64,000 bases of DNA from assembly GCA_001600415.1 (NCBI GenBank), contig BCJX01000009.1, positions 724,358 through 788,357 on the forward strand. The letters are read 5' to 3'. Shown here one piece after another: positions 45,586 through 57,373 of the stretch; within the stretch, counting starts at the first letter, position 1; the number at the start of each line of letters is the position of its first letter. The translations under genes and the position numbers were made by a program. The stretch is from Pascua guehoae. Its lineage: Eukaryota; Basidiomycota; Tremellomycetes; Trichosporonales; Trichosporonaceae. The notes under the pieces were generated by a model that ran no database searches, had not been told where the DNA came from, and saw nothing but the letters and a program-made list of their open reading frames with translations.

Positions 45586-48418
45586 CTAACATCCACCAGT
45601 GCAGTAACCCCCGCCGCCCAAACGGCACCCCACACAGCTCACTGCGCCGTAGCCCATACTCGCGAGCGTGAGCGTGAGGATGCTCAGCACGCCCTCGCCG
45701 AGCACAAACCCAGACGCAATGACAATGGCGAGGAGCGGCGTCTGGCCGCCGTTGGCGCGCGCGGTCCGGTGCGCAATGTATCCCCCAATGAGGCGGGCGA
45801 GGGAAAAGCTCGGCGCATTGAGGAAGCCGATCGCGAATGCAATGCCGCTCGGGACGAGGGAGACGTGTTTCGGCGCGAGGCGGAACGCCTTGAGGCACGA
45901 TGTAAAGGCAAAGACACCGCCAAAGGAGAGCATGAATGGGACGACGTGGGAGGGGAGGTGGCCGTTGTTGAGGAGGCGGGCGAGGTTGAGCCTGCAAGTT
46001 AGCGGGGAGGAATGGAAGTAGCTACGTGGGAATCGTGGGGACGGGGAGGGGAGGACAATAGGGGGTAACGCGTACTGCGCAAACGAAAAATCCGCCCAAG
46101 ATGGCGCCCGTCGCAGAGTCCGCAAGAGGCAGCAAAGACGTTCCCACAGCCACACCAAACACATCGACACTCGAGGCCACAACTCCACACCGACTCACCA
46201 AATACCCGCCGAGGGCACGGCAAACTCTGGCCCGGGGATCTGATACACCGACGTGTAAAACTTGTACCCAGCCGAGCTGACAAAAACGCTCGCGAGGCTG
46301 CCAATGAGCTGGCCGTAAAACTGTGAGCGGGGCGACGCGCGAAGAAGGTCACCCGTCTTGAGATCCTGCATGAGGTCGCCGGCCTGTTGGGCGCCTGCCT
46401 CGGCGACGCCGCCGGCAATCACGTTGGCGACGACGTTGCCGGGCTGGAGGACGGCGAAGAGAAGCTGCGAGATCTTTCCGATTCCAGAGACCTACGATGT
46501 TAGCTGTGCTTGTGTTGGCGAGGTGTAAACAAAGTCACAGCCGTGGTCTTTGGCGCGGTACGTAACCCCACACGACCTCGGAATTTCCGCACATGCAGTC
46601 CATACCCACAGGGTTGATATCCGTCTCACCGAGGGCGCGCACGCCAATCAAACTGAGCACACTGGCGAGCACGAGCCCGACCGCCGTCGCCCAGGGATGA
46701 ATGCCGTCTGCGCCAAACACGACCCACACGAGAAACACGCCGAGGACGGCGCTGCCGCCGAGGCCAATCGCGACCCAGCTGCCCGGGACGAGGCGCTCGG
46801 GGGGCTCGTGTTCTGGCTCGCTGGCGTCGTCGGGAATGTCAAAGTAGCCGTCCGACTCGGCATTGTCCGCTGCGGGCGTATAGGCTGAGCGGGCGCGGGA
46901 GAGGTTGATGCGTTCGCCGAGGTGCTTGGCATACGAGACGGTGATGGGTAAGAGGGAGATGACGGACTCGGCAATCATGATGGCGAGCGCGACCCAGAGC
47001 TGGGGTTAGCGTGTGTGTGAGAGTTGGGAGAAGGCAGTCGGGTAGGGGGTGGGGGATTAAATTGGGTTTGGCAAGGGGGGCAGGGAAGGTTAGGGAGAGT
47101 GAAGCGTTTCCGAATGTAGAACAACAGCGGACGTCGTCTAGAAAGTGCTCTCTACTCACAATCCATCCTCGTGCACCGTTGGTGGTAGATCCCACAGGAC
47201 CTGGCGCCCACCCGGCCTTCTTTGCGAGGGGCGAGAGGACTGCCCATCCGACGACCATGCCAATGTTCATTGACACTGTGACTGGAAAGCCCATGATGAT
47301 GCCCTGGCCAATGTAGCTGAGGGAGGGGGTGAAGAACCACATCCACCCAGAGGCGAGGGACGCGCCAAACGGCACACTCAGAATGTCAAAGACGGGCAGG
47401 GCAAACGCGACGGGGAAGAGAAACGCAATAATGGTAAATGCGCCACTGGCGACAAAGCTCCAGCCGAGCGCGTACCACCCTGGTCCCTTGATTGCGTCCC
47501 CGTCAGTGTCTGGAGCTCGTTCGGACGCCGGGAGGAGTGCGACGTTTTCTCCGTTGGCGGAATTGTCACCATTTGGGCCGTCGTCGTTGGCGGCGTCTGT
47601 GCTGGCCCGTGGGACGCGGACGTACGTACCGCCCGCCGAGGGGTTGAGGCCCTGCGTGGGCGGCGGCGCCTTGTGGAGGAGGGCAATGAGCTGAGCCGTG
47701 GCTGTGCCCGATGGAAAGACGAGTTTCTCCTTCACAATCACCTGCCGACGCAGGGGCACGGCGAGGAAGACGCCAAAGAACGCGACTGCCAGGCACCACA
47801 TGACGAGGTGCGTGTACGAGAGGACAATGGGATCGCGCCCGTCTTCCTCCTGGTTCATCATGCCGAGCGCGGGGATGATGCCCACCAGACCCGCGGCGAG
47901 CGGCATTGTCCCCGTCGCCACTGCCGTGGTCTGGAGCACGACGTTTTCCTGCGTCGACAGCGGCCGCGACGCTGGGAACAGCCGCGGCAAGAGCGGGAAC
48001 AGCTTGAATATCGCAAAGCCCAGCAGCGCAGATTGCAGAGACATCATCGATACCCACCCTGTACACAATGTCAGCTACACACCTTTGTCGTGTCTTGTTC
48101 AGCTGACGTACCCGTCTGCAGCCCAAAGTAGATGTTCGTCATACACAGGATCACGCCCACCCCCAGCCCCACCAGCACCGCGCGCAGCGTAAAGTCGCCC
48201 TCGAGCACGGGCTCGGAGAAATAGTCATAGTCGTCAAAGTAGTCGCCCTCGTCGTCGAGCGATCCCAGACCCCGGATCACGGGGCTTGCACTGTGTCGTC
48301 AGCGTCTTGGCAGGATGACAAAGAGGTCCTGGGCTCGTCTAACGGCCTTGGTACGCGTCGCCACTTTCCAAGAAGACGGTAAGTTTCCTATACGCAACTG
48401 TACTCACGCCGGGTTCAT
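45586..48418 (-). CDS. Oligopeptide transporter, OPT family
   Basis: Multipass proton-coupled transporter of the OPT superfamily (peptide, or metal-chelate in the YSL branch). Six exons: 48418-48408, 48290-48112, 48058-47160, 46999-46610, 46491-46199 and 45991-45586; 725 residues. An 11-nt first exon (MNPA) is followed by an acidic Asp/Tyr N-tail, then LRAVLVGLGVGVILCMTNIY, FGLQTGWVSMMSLQSALLGF, KEKLVFPSGTATAQLIALLH (the family FPSG-x-ATA motif), GWAVLSPLAKKAGWAPGPVG, RALGETDINPVSGIGKISQL (the GxTDxNP signature) and VYQIPGPEFAVPSAGIWLNL. The combination points to the OPT branch represented by yeast YGL114W. The end at 45586 (CRLGGGGYCTGGC) gives a short tail. Substrate not assignable. It diverges from APC10 over 308 bp. 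Confidence 0.9.
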
Positions 48419-48726
48419 GTTGGCAGCATGTAAGAGTACACGGGGGGAGGATGAGATGGTTGCAACACTCGCCCAGGCTGGGTCAGTTATATGCTTACTC
48501 CACACTTGATCTTGCGCCGTACGTTGCCGGCCATCTCCGGCCCGGGGTTTGGTGCCGTCGGGATCCGCAGATCACGTGCGCACCTCCACCAAGCGCGCCC
48601 AGCAACCCAACAGATGCCAGGACCACCAAGCTTTGTTGACACCACCACCACCACCATTGTCCATCCGACCAACCCAACCGAACACTCTCTCGACGTCTAC
48701 CGCGTCGTGACACAAACAATATAACC
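48419..48726. promoter_or_regulatory. Divergent promoter of the OPT transporter and APC10 genes
   Basis: 308 bp between the two divergent start codons. No individual element can be named. A CCACCACCACCA tract lies at 48642-48654, in the APC10 leader. Confidence 0.5.
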
Positions 48727-49871
48727 ATGGCCGAAGCACCCGAGATTGGCCACCTGGCGCACTGGTCCGTCTCGTCGCACAAGTACGGCTTTGGCGTCGA
48801 CAATCTGCGCGACGACAACGAAAACACATTCTGGCAGTGAGTCCAGGTTGGGTGTGGTGATGGGCGGCGGTGTGCAATGGGGTGGGGCATGGGGGCCTCT
48901 GCTGCGTATCCCTTGTCGCCTGTCTTGTCAGACCCTCGACCTTGCTAGGCATGTCTGAACACAGTTGCCTAGCTGCCTAGACTACCTCATGCTTCGGCCA
49001 GCGCTGTCCGCTGACGAGCAGATCCGAGGGACCCCAACCGCATGTGATCGACCTGTCGTTCCCGAAACGCGTCTTCATCTCTGTACGTCACCCACAACTC
49101 GGGTCCTTTGGCTGCCCTGTTTGGCTCGTCGGCGTGGTGTCACGATCGTGATCGCTCACGGCCCACGACCCACGGCCCACGACCCATGGCCCATCGGTCA
49201 ATGCCTCTCACCACCAGCACACTCGCGCTCACACGCTCACGCCAGTCCATCCGGCTCCTCACCTCGCACCCCCGGGACGACAGCTATACGCCATCGCGCA
49301 TCTCCATCCGGGCCGGGACGGGAGTGCATGACCTGCAGGAGGTGAGTCGTGCGCTGTACTCCTGGGCTCAGAGGGCGGCGCGGTTCCTCGACCTATGCCC
49401 CGACAGCGTCATTCTTCGTCATGACATGAACACAAGACTGACCCCCAGGTGTGCTCTGACGAATTCGACAAGCCGGACGGGTGGATCCATATCCCCCTGC
49501 GCCCGATGGAGGTGGACGGCGTGCTTGTCGAGGGCCCGCCGATTCCCGCGCACCACCTGCGTATTGTCATTGTCGCAAACCATCTCAATGGCAAGGACAC
49601 GCATGTGCGCGGCCTCAAAGTGTGGGGGCCGCCAGAGTGAGTCGCGTCAATCAGTAGATTGAGGTAGAGCTCGCACCTGATCCTGCGCCTGCTCTGCTTG
49701 GTGCCGGCTCGATATTCGAATCTCCACCCACACTTACACACCAGACCCGCACCGGCAGCACTCGGTTCCGACGACGACCTCCCGTCCGGACGCGCACTCC
49801 TCGAGCTCGGCCACGACGGCCTGTCAGACTTTACCAGCCGGGCATTCCGCATGCAATCGTGCATTCGGTAG
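48727..49871 (+). CDS. APC10: Anaphase-promoting complex subunit 10 (DOC1)
   Basis: Processivity and degron-recognition subunit of the APC/C ubiquitin ligase; a DOC-domain beta-sandwich that helps bind D-box substrates. Five exons: 48727-48836, 49022-49082, 49246-49341, 49449-49636 and 49745-49871; 193 residues. Key reading: GHLAHWSVSSHKYGFGVDNL, RDDNENTFWQSEGPQPHVID, LSFPKRVFIS, DDSYTPSRISIRAGTGVHDL, and the central DGWIHIP with IVIVANHLNGKDTHVRGLKV, all typical of the family. The protein ends Ser-Cys-Ile-Arg, keeping the C-terminal IR dipeptide that docks APC10 on the APC3/CDC27 TPR subunit. Intron 2 (163 nt) is longer than usual here. It converges with UBP14, with 195 bp between stops. Confidence 0.93.
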
Positions 49872-50066
49872 CCGCGTTTTACTCCTTTGGCAGCCGCGTT
49901 TTACTCTTTGGCATTCACTTCATTCTTTGTACACCACAACATGCACATGTATTCCATCTACCACCCTCCATGCTGCATGATCGACTGCATATTCTATGCA
50001 TGCTAACAAGCCCAGCTTACAAGCGCGACAGCCACACGCCTCCACCGCTGCGTGTTGTTACACCCC

Positions 50067-52746
50067 CTACACACGCTCGTAGACGTACAAGTACGCCAGC
50101 GAGCGCATCTCGTCGCCGCCCTGCGGGCCGCTGCGCGCGACCTTTTCGTCGTTGAAGAGCACCCACTCGTCGGCGGCCTCGGTCGTGCCGGGGATGCCCG
50201 CCTGCGGTTGCCTAATGGTGGCGACATAGTGGCCAGAGTGCACCGAGGGTCCCTTGTGGGAGACGAACGCCTTGAGGCGGTACTTTGCGGGGAGGCGGTC
50301 CGAACCTCCCACGTCGGGAGTGGACGAACCCGCCGCTGCTGCGGGCGCAACGTCCTCTCCATTGTCGTCGGGGTGGGAAAAGAGCCACTCGACTGCACGT
50401 TCGGCGTCACCACCCTGCAAGGTTAGATTGCTCGCCACATGCCACTCACAGTCTCGCGAAGCGCCTTGCGAGCCTGTGCGGGGGTGAAGCCCATGTCAGA
50501 GAGCATGGAGACCTGCTCAGCCGAAGGCTCGGGCCCGCCACCGCCTGCAGCCTGGATGGGCGTGTCAATGTCTGGTGTGTCAGCTTGAACGGAGCACTCA
50601 TGCCAGCTGAGCTCACCTGGGTCCTCCATGTGCTCAAAGAGCCAGTTCATCGCCACCTCGGCGTCGCTGTTGCCCGTAGCAAGAAGCGCCTTCTGGCAGC
50701 GCACGGTGGGGAAGCCCATCGCCTCGAGCTGCGCCATGGCAGTGGCGTTGAACTCGGGCTGTGCAGGTACCGCGTCGATGTCGAGCTCGACTTCGCCCGA
50801 CTGCCTGCCCTTGCCGTGGAATGCGTCGAGCGTGAGCGTTTCGGGTACGCTAACAGGGACATCCAGCTTTGTTGGCATCCAGTTGACGAGCTGGAACTTT
50901 TTCATGTGGAAGACGAGTAAGTCGGGGAAGGTCTTAAACTTGGTCGTCCTGTTGGGTTAGCTGGCGTACGACAGCCCCACCTACTTCTTCGCAGTGACCT
51001 TCTTGCCGCAGTTGCCGCACGCATAGTCGGCAAGCTCTTCAGGGGCGCAGAGCTCCGTGATGCACCCCTCGAGTGTGACCGGCTTGAAGAGCTTCTTTCC
51101 CTCTTCACCAACACCGATCTCGACAGCGTCCACAGGAAGACTGGCCAGGTCGACTGCGTCGACCTTGTAGCCGACGCGGTGGCACTCTTCACACTCGAGA
51201 CGCTGCTCCATACCAAAGCGAAGTGCCTGGGTGGCCTCGATGTCCTCAGCACGGCCCTGGCGCTTTGCTTCCTCCCGAAGGCGCGTGAGGAGGTGCTGGA
51301 GGAACTCTTCAGAGTCCTGCTGGCGCATGGTGGCAAACTCCTCGTGACCCTTGCCGATGAGCGCCTTGAATTGCGCGGGCTTAATACCCTCCTGGAACTT
51401 TGGCTCCTCGGGAAGCTCAAAGTCCGAGTTGGCTGGAGGCGGGGCCTGGGCCACATGCGAGTAGCGGCCCGAGAGCAGGCCGTCCGCGAGCTTGAGCATC
51501 TGGCACTCGAGGCAATCGGCAGGGAGAGGCTTCTCGCACGTCTGGTAGTGGTGCTGGGCCAGCTCGGTATAGTACCGCTCGCGGAACGCGGGGATCGCCA
51601 GGAGCGTCTGCATGACGGACGCCATGTAGCACGAGTTGCCGAGGTTCTTCAATCCGGTAAGGCCCTTGCCAAAGACGGGCTGGAGCTCCTTGCCGTCATC
51701 GCCCGTCATCGAAAAGTCAAACTTGAGATTGTGCTCAAGCTGGAGCTCGGCCATCGACTTTTCCGTCTTGGTCTGTCCGAGCACCTTGATACCAAACATT
51801 CCCAGGTGCGCCGCAAGCTCGGGGTCGATTTTGGCATCGTCACAGGCGTAGCAGTAAATGTCGCCGCCGCCCTCGGGTGTAATCGTTCCGAGCTTGACAC
51901 CAAGCATGTGTCCAGTTTCCTGGTAGTGCTGGAGCGCATGACCGTTGCCACCAACACCGCCAAATTGTTTCCGTCCACAGTTGGCCAAGCCGCACGTGAG
52001 GCAGAGCCACAGGTTGGAGTTGAGCTCGCACTCGGAACAGTGCGTCGGCACCATGCCCGGAACGATGGCCGGTTCCTGTTGCAGAGTGAGGCTGTGCTCG
52101 CAGGCGATAATCTCCTCCTCCCACGCCTTGACCTCCGACTGCTGCGCCGACGACAGGGCAGTCATAATACCCTTCACAGTCGCCGCCACCTGTCCGTCAG
52201 AGTTGATCGCTTCGCATGGCAGAGCAACTCACATTAGGGTGCTCCGAGTGAATGACTTCACCAACGGGCGAGCACTTGTAGCAGCGCAGCGACGTGGTGT
52301 AGTCGTACGTCTCCTCATCTGACGGTGCAGAAATGGCAAGCTTCTTCAGAGGCGGCTCAGACTCGTCCTGAAGTCAACAGCAGAACAACACGCCAGCGAG
52401 ATCCCCTGACTTACACGCTGCTTCTGCTTCTTGCGTGTGCGCTTGACCACGAGGCCGAATGGGTGTTGGCGCTTCTCAGAGTGGAGGTAAGCGTGCCGCC
52501 TGCCGTCCGCGAGGCAGCCGCCGTTAAAGCACTGAAGACAGACAAGCACGCCGTCGGGGCCATCCTAAGGGGTGAGTAAGCGTCCAAGGGAAGGCAAGGC
52601 TCACCTGGCCGTCAAAGCAGAGGGTGCATTCTTCGCTGGGCGTCAGCTTTATTGTTTGTTATTACAGTAGCTTACCGATGAACCTGTTGGGAAGGTGTGG
52701 GTGCCTTGAGTGATGAGGCGACTTGTTCTATGTGCGTGCAGGTCAT
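50067..52746 (-). CDS. UBP14: Ubiquitin-specific protease UBP14 (isopeptidase T, USP5 family)
   Basis: Disassembles free polyubiquitin chains and thereby protects the proteasome. Eight exons: 52746-52676, 52635-52605, 52564-52415, 52367-52233, 52189-50985, 50948-50617, 50571-50450 and 50414-50067; 797 residues, the normal length. An N-terminal variant zinc finger (REECTLCFDG, VLVCLQCFNGGC) is followed by the UBP zinc finger at about 178-255 (THCSECELNSNLWLCLTCGL) with its conserved Cys/His set. The catalytic domain has Cys box GLKNLGNSCYMASVMQ (nucleophile near Cys316) and a His box with HSGHYVATIR near the C-terminus. Two UBA domains are inserted between them (AMAQLEAMGFPTVRCQKALL and SMLSDMGFTPAQARKALRET). 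All canonical parts are present, so it should be active. Confidence 0.94.
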
Positions 52747-53555
52747 GTTGATGAGAGAGTGGGTAACGTGGAGAGAGTGGTAGAGAAGTGCTTCCAACTC
52801 CAGCCACCGTCATTACCGACAACCACGCGCGAACCGAGAGGACGTCACAGCTCATGGATGGCGGAGATTAGTCATAGTCCGCTCCACAGTGAACCCAACG
52901 CGGCACACACGTGGCCATTGGAGCAAAATGACGAGGCTTTTAATCACCCTTTTCATTATCAGTAGTGTTTGCGGGCCGGCGGGAGCGGAGGTACCCCTCG
53001 GTGATCGGCGGCCGTGCTGATGCAAGCCACGCCGCTTCCCAGCCCATCCAAACCGCTGCACGGGTGGCGGCTGCCGCCACAATGCCACAAGTGGTGGTCA
53101 CACGGTCAAATGGCGGTGCCCGACCTGCCGAGCGGTGACGTCTGTCTATTCTTGCCCGTCGGCATGCTCGCTCTCCTCTGTCCCCCTCCTGGTCATGCTC
53201 GTGCAGATTTCAACGACACAAACACTAAGCAGTCTCAGTGGTAAACCCTACAGCAGCCCGGCGGGCGTGTGTCATGGCATCTCTCGCGTCCCTCGTGTCT
53301 CCCAAACACGCGGAATGTTGTTGGCTGCAGTGCAAACCGCGGAGCCGACCTCGGAGCCCGGCCATCAGAGGCTGTGGCATGCCATGCCCGGCCCCTCCAT
53401 TGATAAAGATCTGCTAACCCACGACCTGGACACCGGTGCCACTCGTCTGACTACTATCCTCTTCATCGTTGCAGCCACCCAGGCAGTCGATTTTGAACAA
53501 CAGAGGCGACTCTGACGCGTCCACTCGTCGTCACCCTCCCAACCCAACTTCCATC
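52747..53555. other. Intergenic region between divergent UBP14 and NmrA-like genes
   Basis: 809 bp containing both promoters. No gene features. The NmrA frame stays open upstream to an ATG at 53469, but I place the start at 53556. Confidence 0.5.
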
Positions 53556-54692
53556 ATGACAACACTCGTCGAAGAACCTCAATCAGATCCATCTCTCAGC
53601 CACGACCGCGTCGCGAAAGTCAAGGCAGAGTTCCGCCCTCGCCGCCGCTCGTCAGCTATTGCCGGCATACCACGGCGCCGCAGGTCGTCTGACCCGCCCA
53701 CGACGGCCATCCTGGTTACTGGCGCTACGGGACGGCAGGGCGGCGCGGTGGTCGACGCATTGTTGGCGCTGCACAACTCCGACCTCCTCATCCTCGCACT
53801 CACGCGGGACCCAGAGTCGTACGCTGCCCAGCGACTAGCTGCCAAATCGCCATCGATCAAGTTTGTGACGGGCGACCTTTCTGACGTTGAGGGCATCTTC
53901 ACCGCGGCCGAGGCGGCAGCGCCCACAACAAAGATCACTGGCGTGTTTCTCGTCCAGCCGGCACTCCCGTTTAGCTCGACATCCGCCGAGGGCGAGGGCG
54001 GGGATGTGCCTCGGATGCGCACGGGCGTCCCTGGGCCGTCGGACAGCGTCGAGAGCTGCCCAGAAGTCGAGCGTGGCCGCGCGCTCATTGACGCTGCGAT
54101 TGCGCACGGCGTCAAAATGTTCGTCTACTCGTCGGTGGACCGTGGAGGCGACAAGTCGTGGGATAACCCAACGCCCGTACCCCACTTCCGCACAAAGTAC
54201 CTCATCGAGCACCACCTCCGCGACGCGGCCGACGCGGCAGGGATGAAGTGGACGATCCTCCGCCCCGTCATGCTCCTCGACAACCTCGAGCTAGGTTTCC
54301 CCACAAAGCTCTTCCTCACCCTCCTCCGCGATACCGTCGGGGACAAGCCCCTGCCGTGGGTCGCGGCCGCCGACGTGGGCGTGTTTGCAGCAAAGGCCTT
54401 TCAACACCAGGATGCGTACAACCAAACCGCCATCTCGCTCGCGGGCGACGAGCTCACGTGGGAGCAGATGCAGGAAACCTTCACTGCAGTCACCGGCGAA
54501 CCCCTCCCGACAACGTATAGCCTCGTGTCCAAGGCGTTCATGTACGCCGCCCGGGAGGTGCGCGCCACTATCGAGTGGTACCGCAACGACGGATACCATG
54601 CCGACATTGCAAAGCTGCGCGCTATCCACCCCGATCTCATGGACTTTGCAACCTGGCTCAGAGAAAAGAGCGCCTTTACACACGGCGAGTAA
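53556..54692 (+). CDS. NmrA-like family NAD(P)-binding protein
   Basis: Intronless gene of 378 residues in the atypical short-chain dehydrogenase family that includes the nitrogen regulator NmrA and the redox sensor HSCARG. After a basic Ser/Arg-rich leader the Rossmann start reads AILVTGATGRQGGAVVDALL (GxxGxxG near residues 56-62). Then come ALTRDPES, IKFVTGDLSD, ITGVFLVQPA, MFVYSSVDRGGD (in place of the YxxxK catalytic motif), WTILRPVMLLDNL and PWVAAADVGVFAAKAF. The lack of the catalytic Tyr-Lys pair fits an NADP(H)-binding regulator more than an enzyme. The in-frame ATG at 53469 would add 29 residues; the start at 53556 (MTTLVEEP) was chosen for its CATC context and because the upstream part looks like leader. 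Confidence 0.85.
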   Translation: MTTLVEEPQSDPSLSHDRVAKVKAEFRPRRRSSAIAGIPRRRRSSDPPTTAILVTGATGRQGGAVVDALLALHNSDLLILALTRDPESYAAQRLAAKSPSIKFVTGDLSDVEGIFTAAEAAAPTTKITGVFLVQPALPFSSTSAEGEGGDVPRMRTGVPGPSDSVESCPEVERGRALIDAAIAHGVKMFVYSSVDRGGDKSWDNPTPVPHFRTKYLIEHHLRDAADAAGMKWTILRPVMLLDNLELGFPTKLFLTLLRDTVGDKPLPWVAAADVGVFAAKAFQHQDAYNQTAISLAGDELTWEQMQETFTAVTGEPLPTTYSLVSKAFMYAAREVRATIEWYRNDGYHADIAKLRAIHPDLMDFATWLREKSAFTHGE

Positions 54693-55219
54693 CGGCATCG
54701 CGACGATAGCACGAGCAAGGACAAGAGAAGAGATGCTGTTGAGGCAAGACCGACCGAGGAGACAATCCGGAGCTGTATTTCTAGACTGTAACTGTACCCC
54801 ACTCGTGAATCCCACGCCTATATTTGCATGCACGATATCCACATGAGCGTCTTGGTCATCAACACAGCTGTACAGCTGGGTAAGCTGACCAAACACGAGG
54901 AGTGCCAAGACGGACTGGTCATAAAATGTGGCACTCGTAGGCCCGTGGCGCCGTGGAGCCAAACACCAGATGGCGATCGGTTGGATCGGCCCTGGCCGAC
55001 GTCACTTGCAACCATCCCTCTCGTCGCATCCATCTCGACGCGTCCCATCACTATTTTGCCACTCACCCATCAAACCCATCGATAAACGACTGGCGTGTAA
55101 GCCTCACCCCTCCACCCTACGCTCCCTCGAATCGCGCCTGATACCTAGCCCGATCTCCCGAGGACGCGACCGAGCCCACCCTGTCTCCGATTGAGCTCGA
55201 CCAGCTCGATTCGCGCACG
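54693..55219. other. Intergenic region, may contain the first BTN1 exon
   Basis: An open frame from the ATG at 54970 can be spliced (GTAAGC near 55098 to CTAG near 55159) into the BTN1 frame. The joined peptide lacks coding-like third positions before the splice, so I treat it as probable leader. Confidence 0.4.
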
Positions 55220-57294
55220 ATGCGCGGACACGAGCCAAACTCGCGCGCGCGCAATGCTCGTAATGGTGTGCGCGTCTCGGACTCGCTTGACCGGGAGCGT
55301 GAGCCCTTGTATGATCACGACGAAGTGGATGAGTTCATTGCTGGTGTGTTCCACTGTCTTTGTCCCAGAAGCTAACGAAAGCCAACGAGGGGTCACCACC
55401 GCCACGGACATCGTCGCGAAATGCCCATCGACGATTGTTTGCGGCGTTTATGATCTTTGGGCTCCTCAATAATGGTGCGTTGGAGGCGTATAGTCGTCAT
55501 AGCCAGGCCTGGTCTGCTTGCTGCCTTGTCTACCTTCTACCTTCCCAGCTTGCCCCCGCTTGCTGCCTTCCTTTGGCTCATGTCGCGCTCATGTCGCCTT
55601 CCTTTGTCGACGCCGATGCCGCCTTGGACCAGCCAGATCCCCGCGTCCCGTGTCCGCCCTCTTCCTTCTCTCTTCCCACTCTTCCTTCTGTCATTACCCA
55701 TTCTTCCATCTTCTCCCTCTCGTTCTCAACCACTAACTCCCAGTCCTCTATGTCATCATCCTCTCGGCCGCCCTCGACCTCGTACCCCCCAGTACACCAA
55801 AGGGCATCGTCGCCTTCTTCAACATCCTCCCCGCTCTCATCGTGGGTGCCCAGTCCTCCTGAACTGACCCACCAGGCAAAAGTCTTCTGGCCCCTCGTCT
55901 CCACTGGGCACATCCGCTACCGCCGCCGTGTCGGCTTCTGCACCGGCATCAGCTGGCTGGGCATTGTTGTGGGTCGCGAGTCCTTGTACGTCAACCCACT
56001 TACACCGCAGACCATCGCGCTCTCCACGGGCGTCCCCCCGCGCCTCTTTGGCATCTCCCTTGCTTCCTTCTCCTCTGGCCTAGGCGAACTCACCTTCCTC
56101 CAACTAACCACGACCCTACCCACGCGCCGCGCGAGCCGCACCGCCCTCGGCGCGTGGTCGAGCGGGACGGGCGCCGCGGGCATCGCCGGCGCGGCCATCT
56201 GGTGGCTCCTCCGCGGCCTCGGCGTGAAGGGTGGCTTGGGCATTTCCTCGGTGCGTTGTAGGGTCTGTTGCCGATCAGCGCTAACGATACAGGTCCTCCC
56301 GCTCTTCTTCCCCGTCACGTTCTACTATCTCCTACCGCCATGGGAGCACTTCCAGAACAGGCAGGCATACCAGGCCCTCTCGACCGATGACACGGATATG
56401 GACGCCGATACTGATGCAGAGCTGCCGGTCGACACGGCCGAGCCGCTCCCACTCTGCGAGAGTGACGCGCGCGCAAAGCCGCCAAAGGTCTGGCTTACCC
56501 CGAGGGAGAAGCTCGAGCTCCTCAAGCCGTTGCTCCTGAGGTACATGCTCCCGCTGTGTCTCGTCTACATTGAAGAATATGTTATCAACTCGGTGGGTCC
56601 TCTCTGCCTTGAAACGCAGCTCACCCAACAGGGCGTCGCGCCGACACTCGTCTTCCCTCTCCCCACCCACGGGCCATGGTCACTGCTCTTCAAGAAGCCG
56701 CGCGACTACTATCCGTTCTGGAGTCTAACATGTGGGTGGGAGGGCAGGATCGGTCTAACCCACGCAGACCAGACATTCGTCTTCATCTCGCGGTCCTCGC
56801 TCTCGCTCGGCCTTCCTCCGATCCCGCGTGCCCTCCTTCCCCTCCCGACAATCATGCAGTTCTTCGTCCTCGTCCTCCTCACACTGCAAGCGCGCACCTT
56901 CTTCTTCTCGACTCCAGAGTACACGCCGCCACACCCGGAACCCACTACAGGTGTCGACCGCGCCATCACTGCCGTCTTCCTCCTCACATGCCTCGAGGGG
57001 CTCTGCGGCGGGTCGGCTTACGTCAACACATTCTACCACGTCGGACACGAGGGACACGAGGGCGACAACGACGACGGCGACGGAACGACCGTCGAGGAGG
57101 TCAAGCTCAAGATGGAGAAGGAGTTTCGTATCGGCGCGACCGGCGCATCAGATTCTTGTGGTGGGTGTCACTCATCCAGACTGTCAGCTCACCCAACAGG
57201 AATCCTCTTTGCGTCACTCATTTCGATGCCGCTCGAAATGTCTCTGTGCGACGCGCAGGTCGCGGCGGGGCGTGCCACGTGCCGCCAGCTGTAG
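55220..57294 (+). CDS. BTN1: Battenin, CLN3/BTN1 family lysosomal/vacuolar membrane protein
   Basis: Vacuolar multipass protein affecting vacuole pH, basic amino-acid transport and late-endosome to Golgi traffic. Nine exons from the chosen start: 55220-55343, 55382-55474, 55744-55841, 55876-55968, 56011-56250, 56293-56592, 56632-56731, 56768-57160 and 57200-57294; 511 residues. Family marks: FMIFGLLNN, VLYVIILSAALDLV, FFNILPALI, FGISLASFSSGLGELTFLQL, WSSGTGAAGIAGAAIWWLL, YIEEYVINSGVAPTL, YYPFWSLTYQTFVFISRSSL, CLEGLCGGSAYVNTFYHV and EFRIGATGASDSCGILFASL. The N-terminus is uncertain; the phase-compatible upstream segment SPEDATEPTLSPIELDQLDS looks coding and may belong to the protein. Introns 5-9 are all multiples of three without stops (see findings). 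The stop is only 79 bp from that of GUS1. Confidence 0.9.
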
Positions 57295-57373
57295 GGGCTG
57301 TACAACTAGCTACTGTATCAGATGCATCCATCACGAGGCCGGACTATCCTCGCCCACGGCTGACTACACTGGA

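Noticed and set aside
55360..57294. Single 644-codon ORF
   Set aside because: It runs through introns and in one exon uses the wrong frame; the spliced BTN1 model restores family motifs such as VLYVIILSAALDLV.
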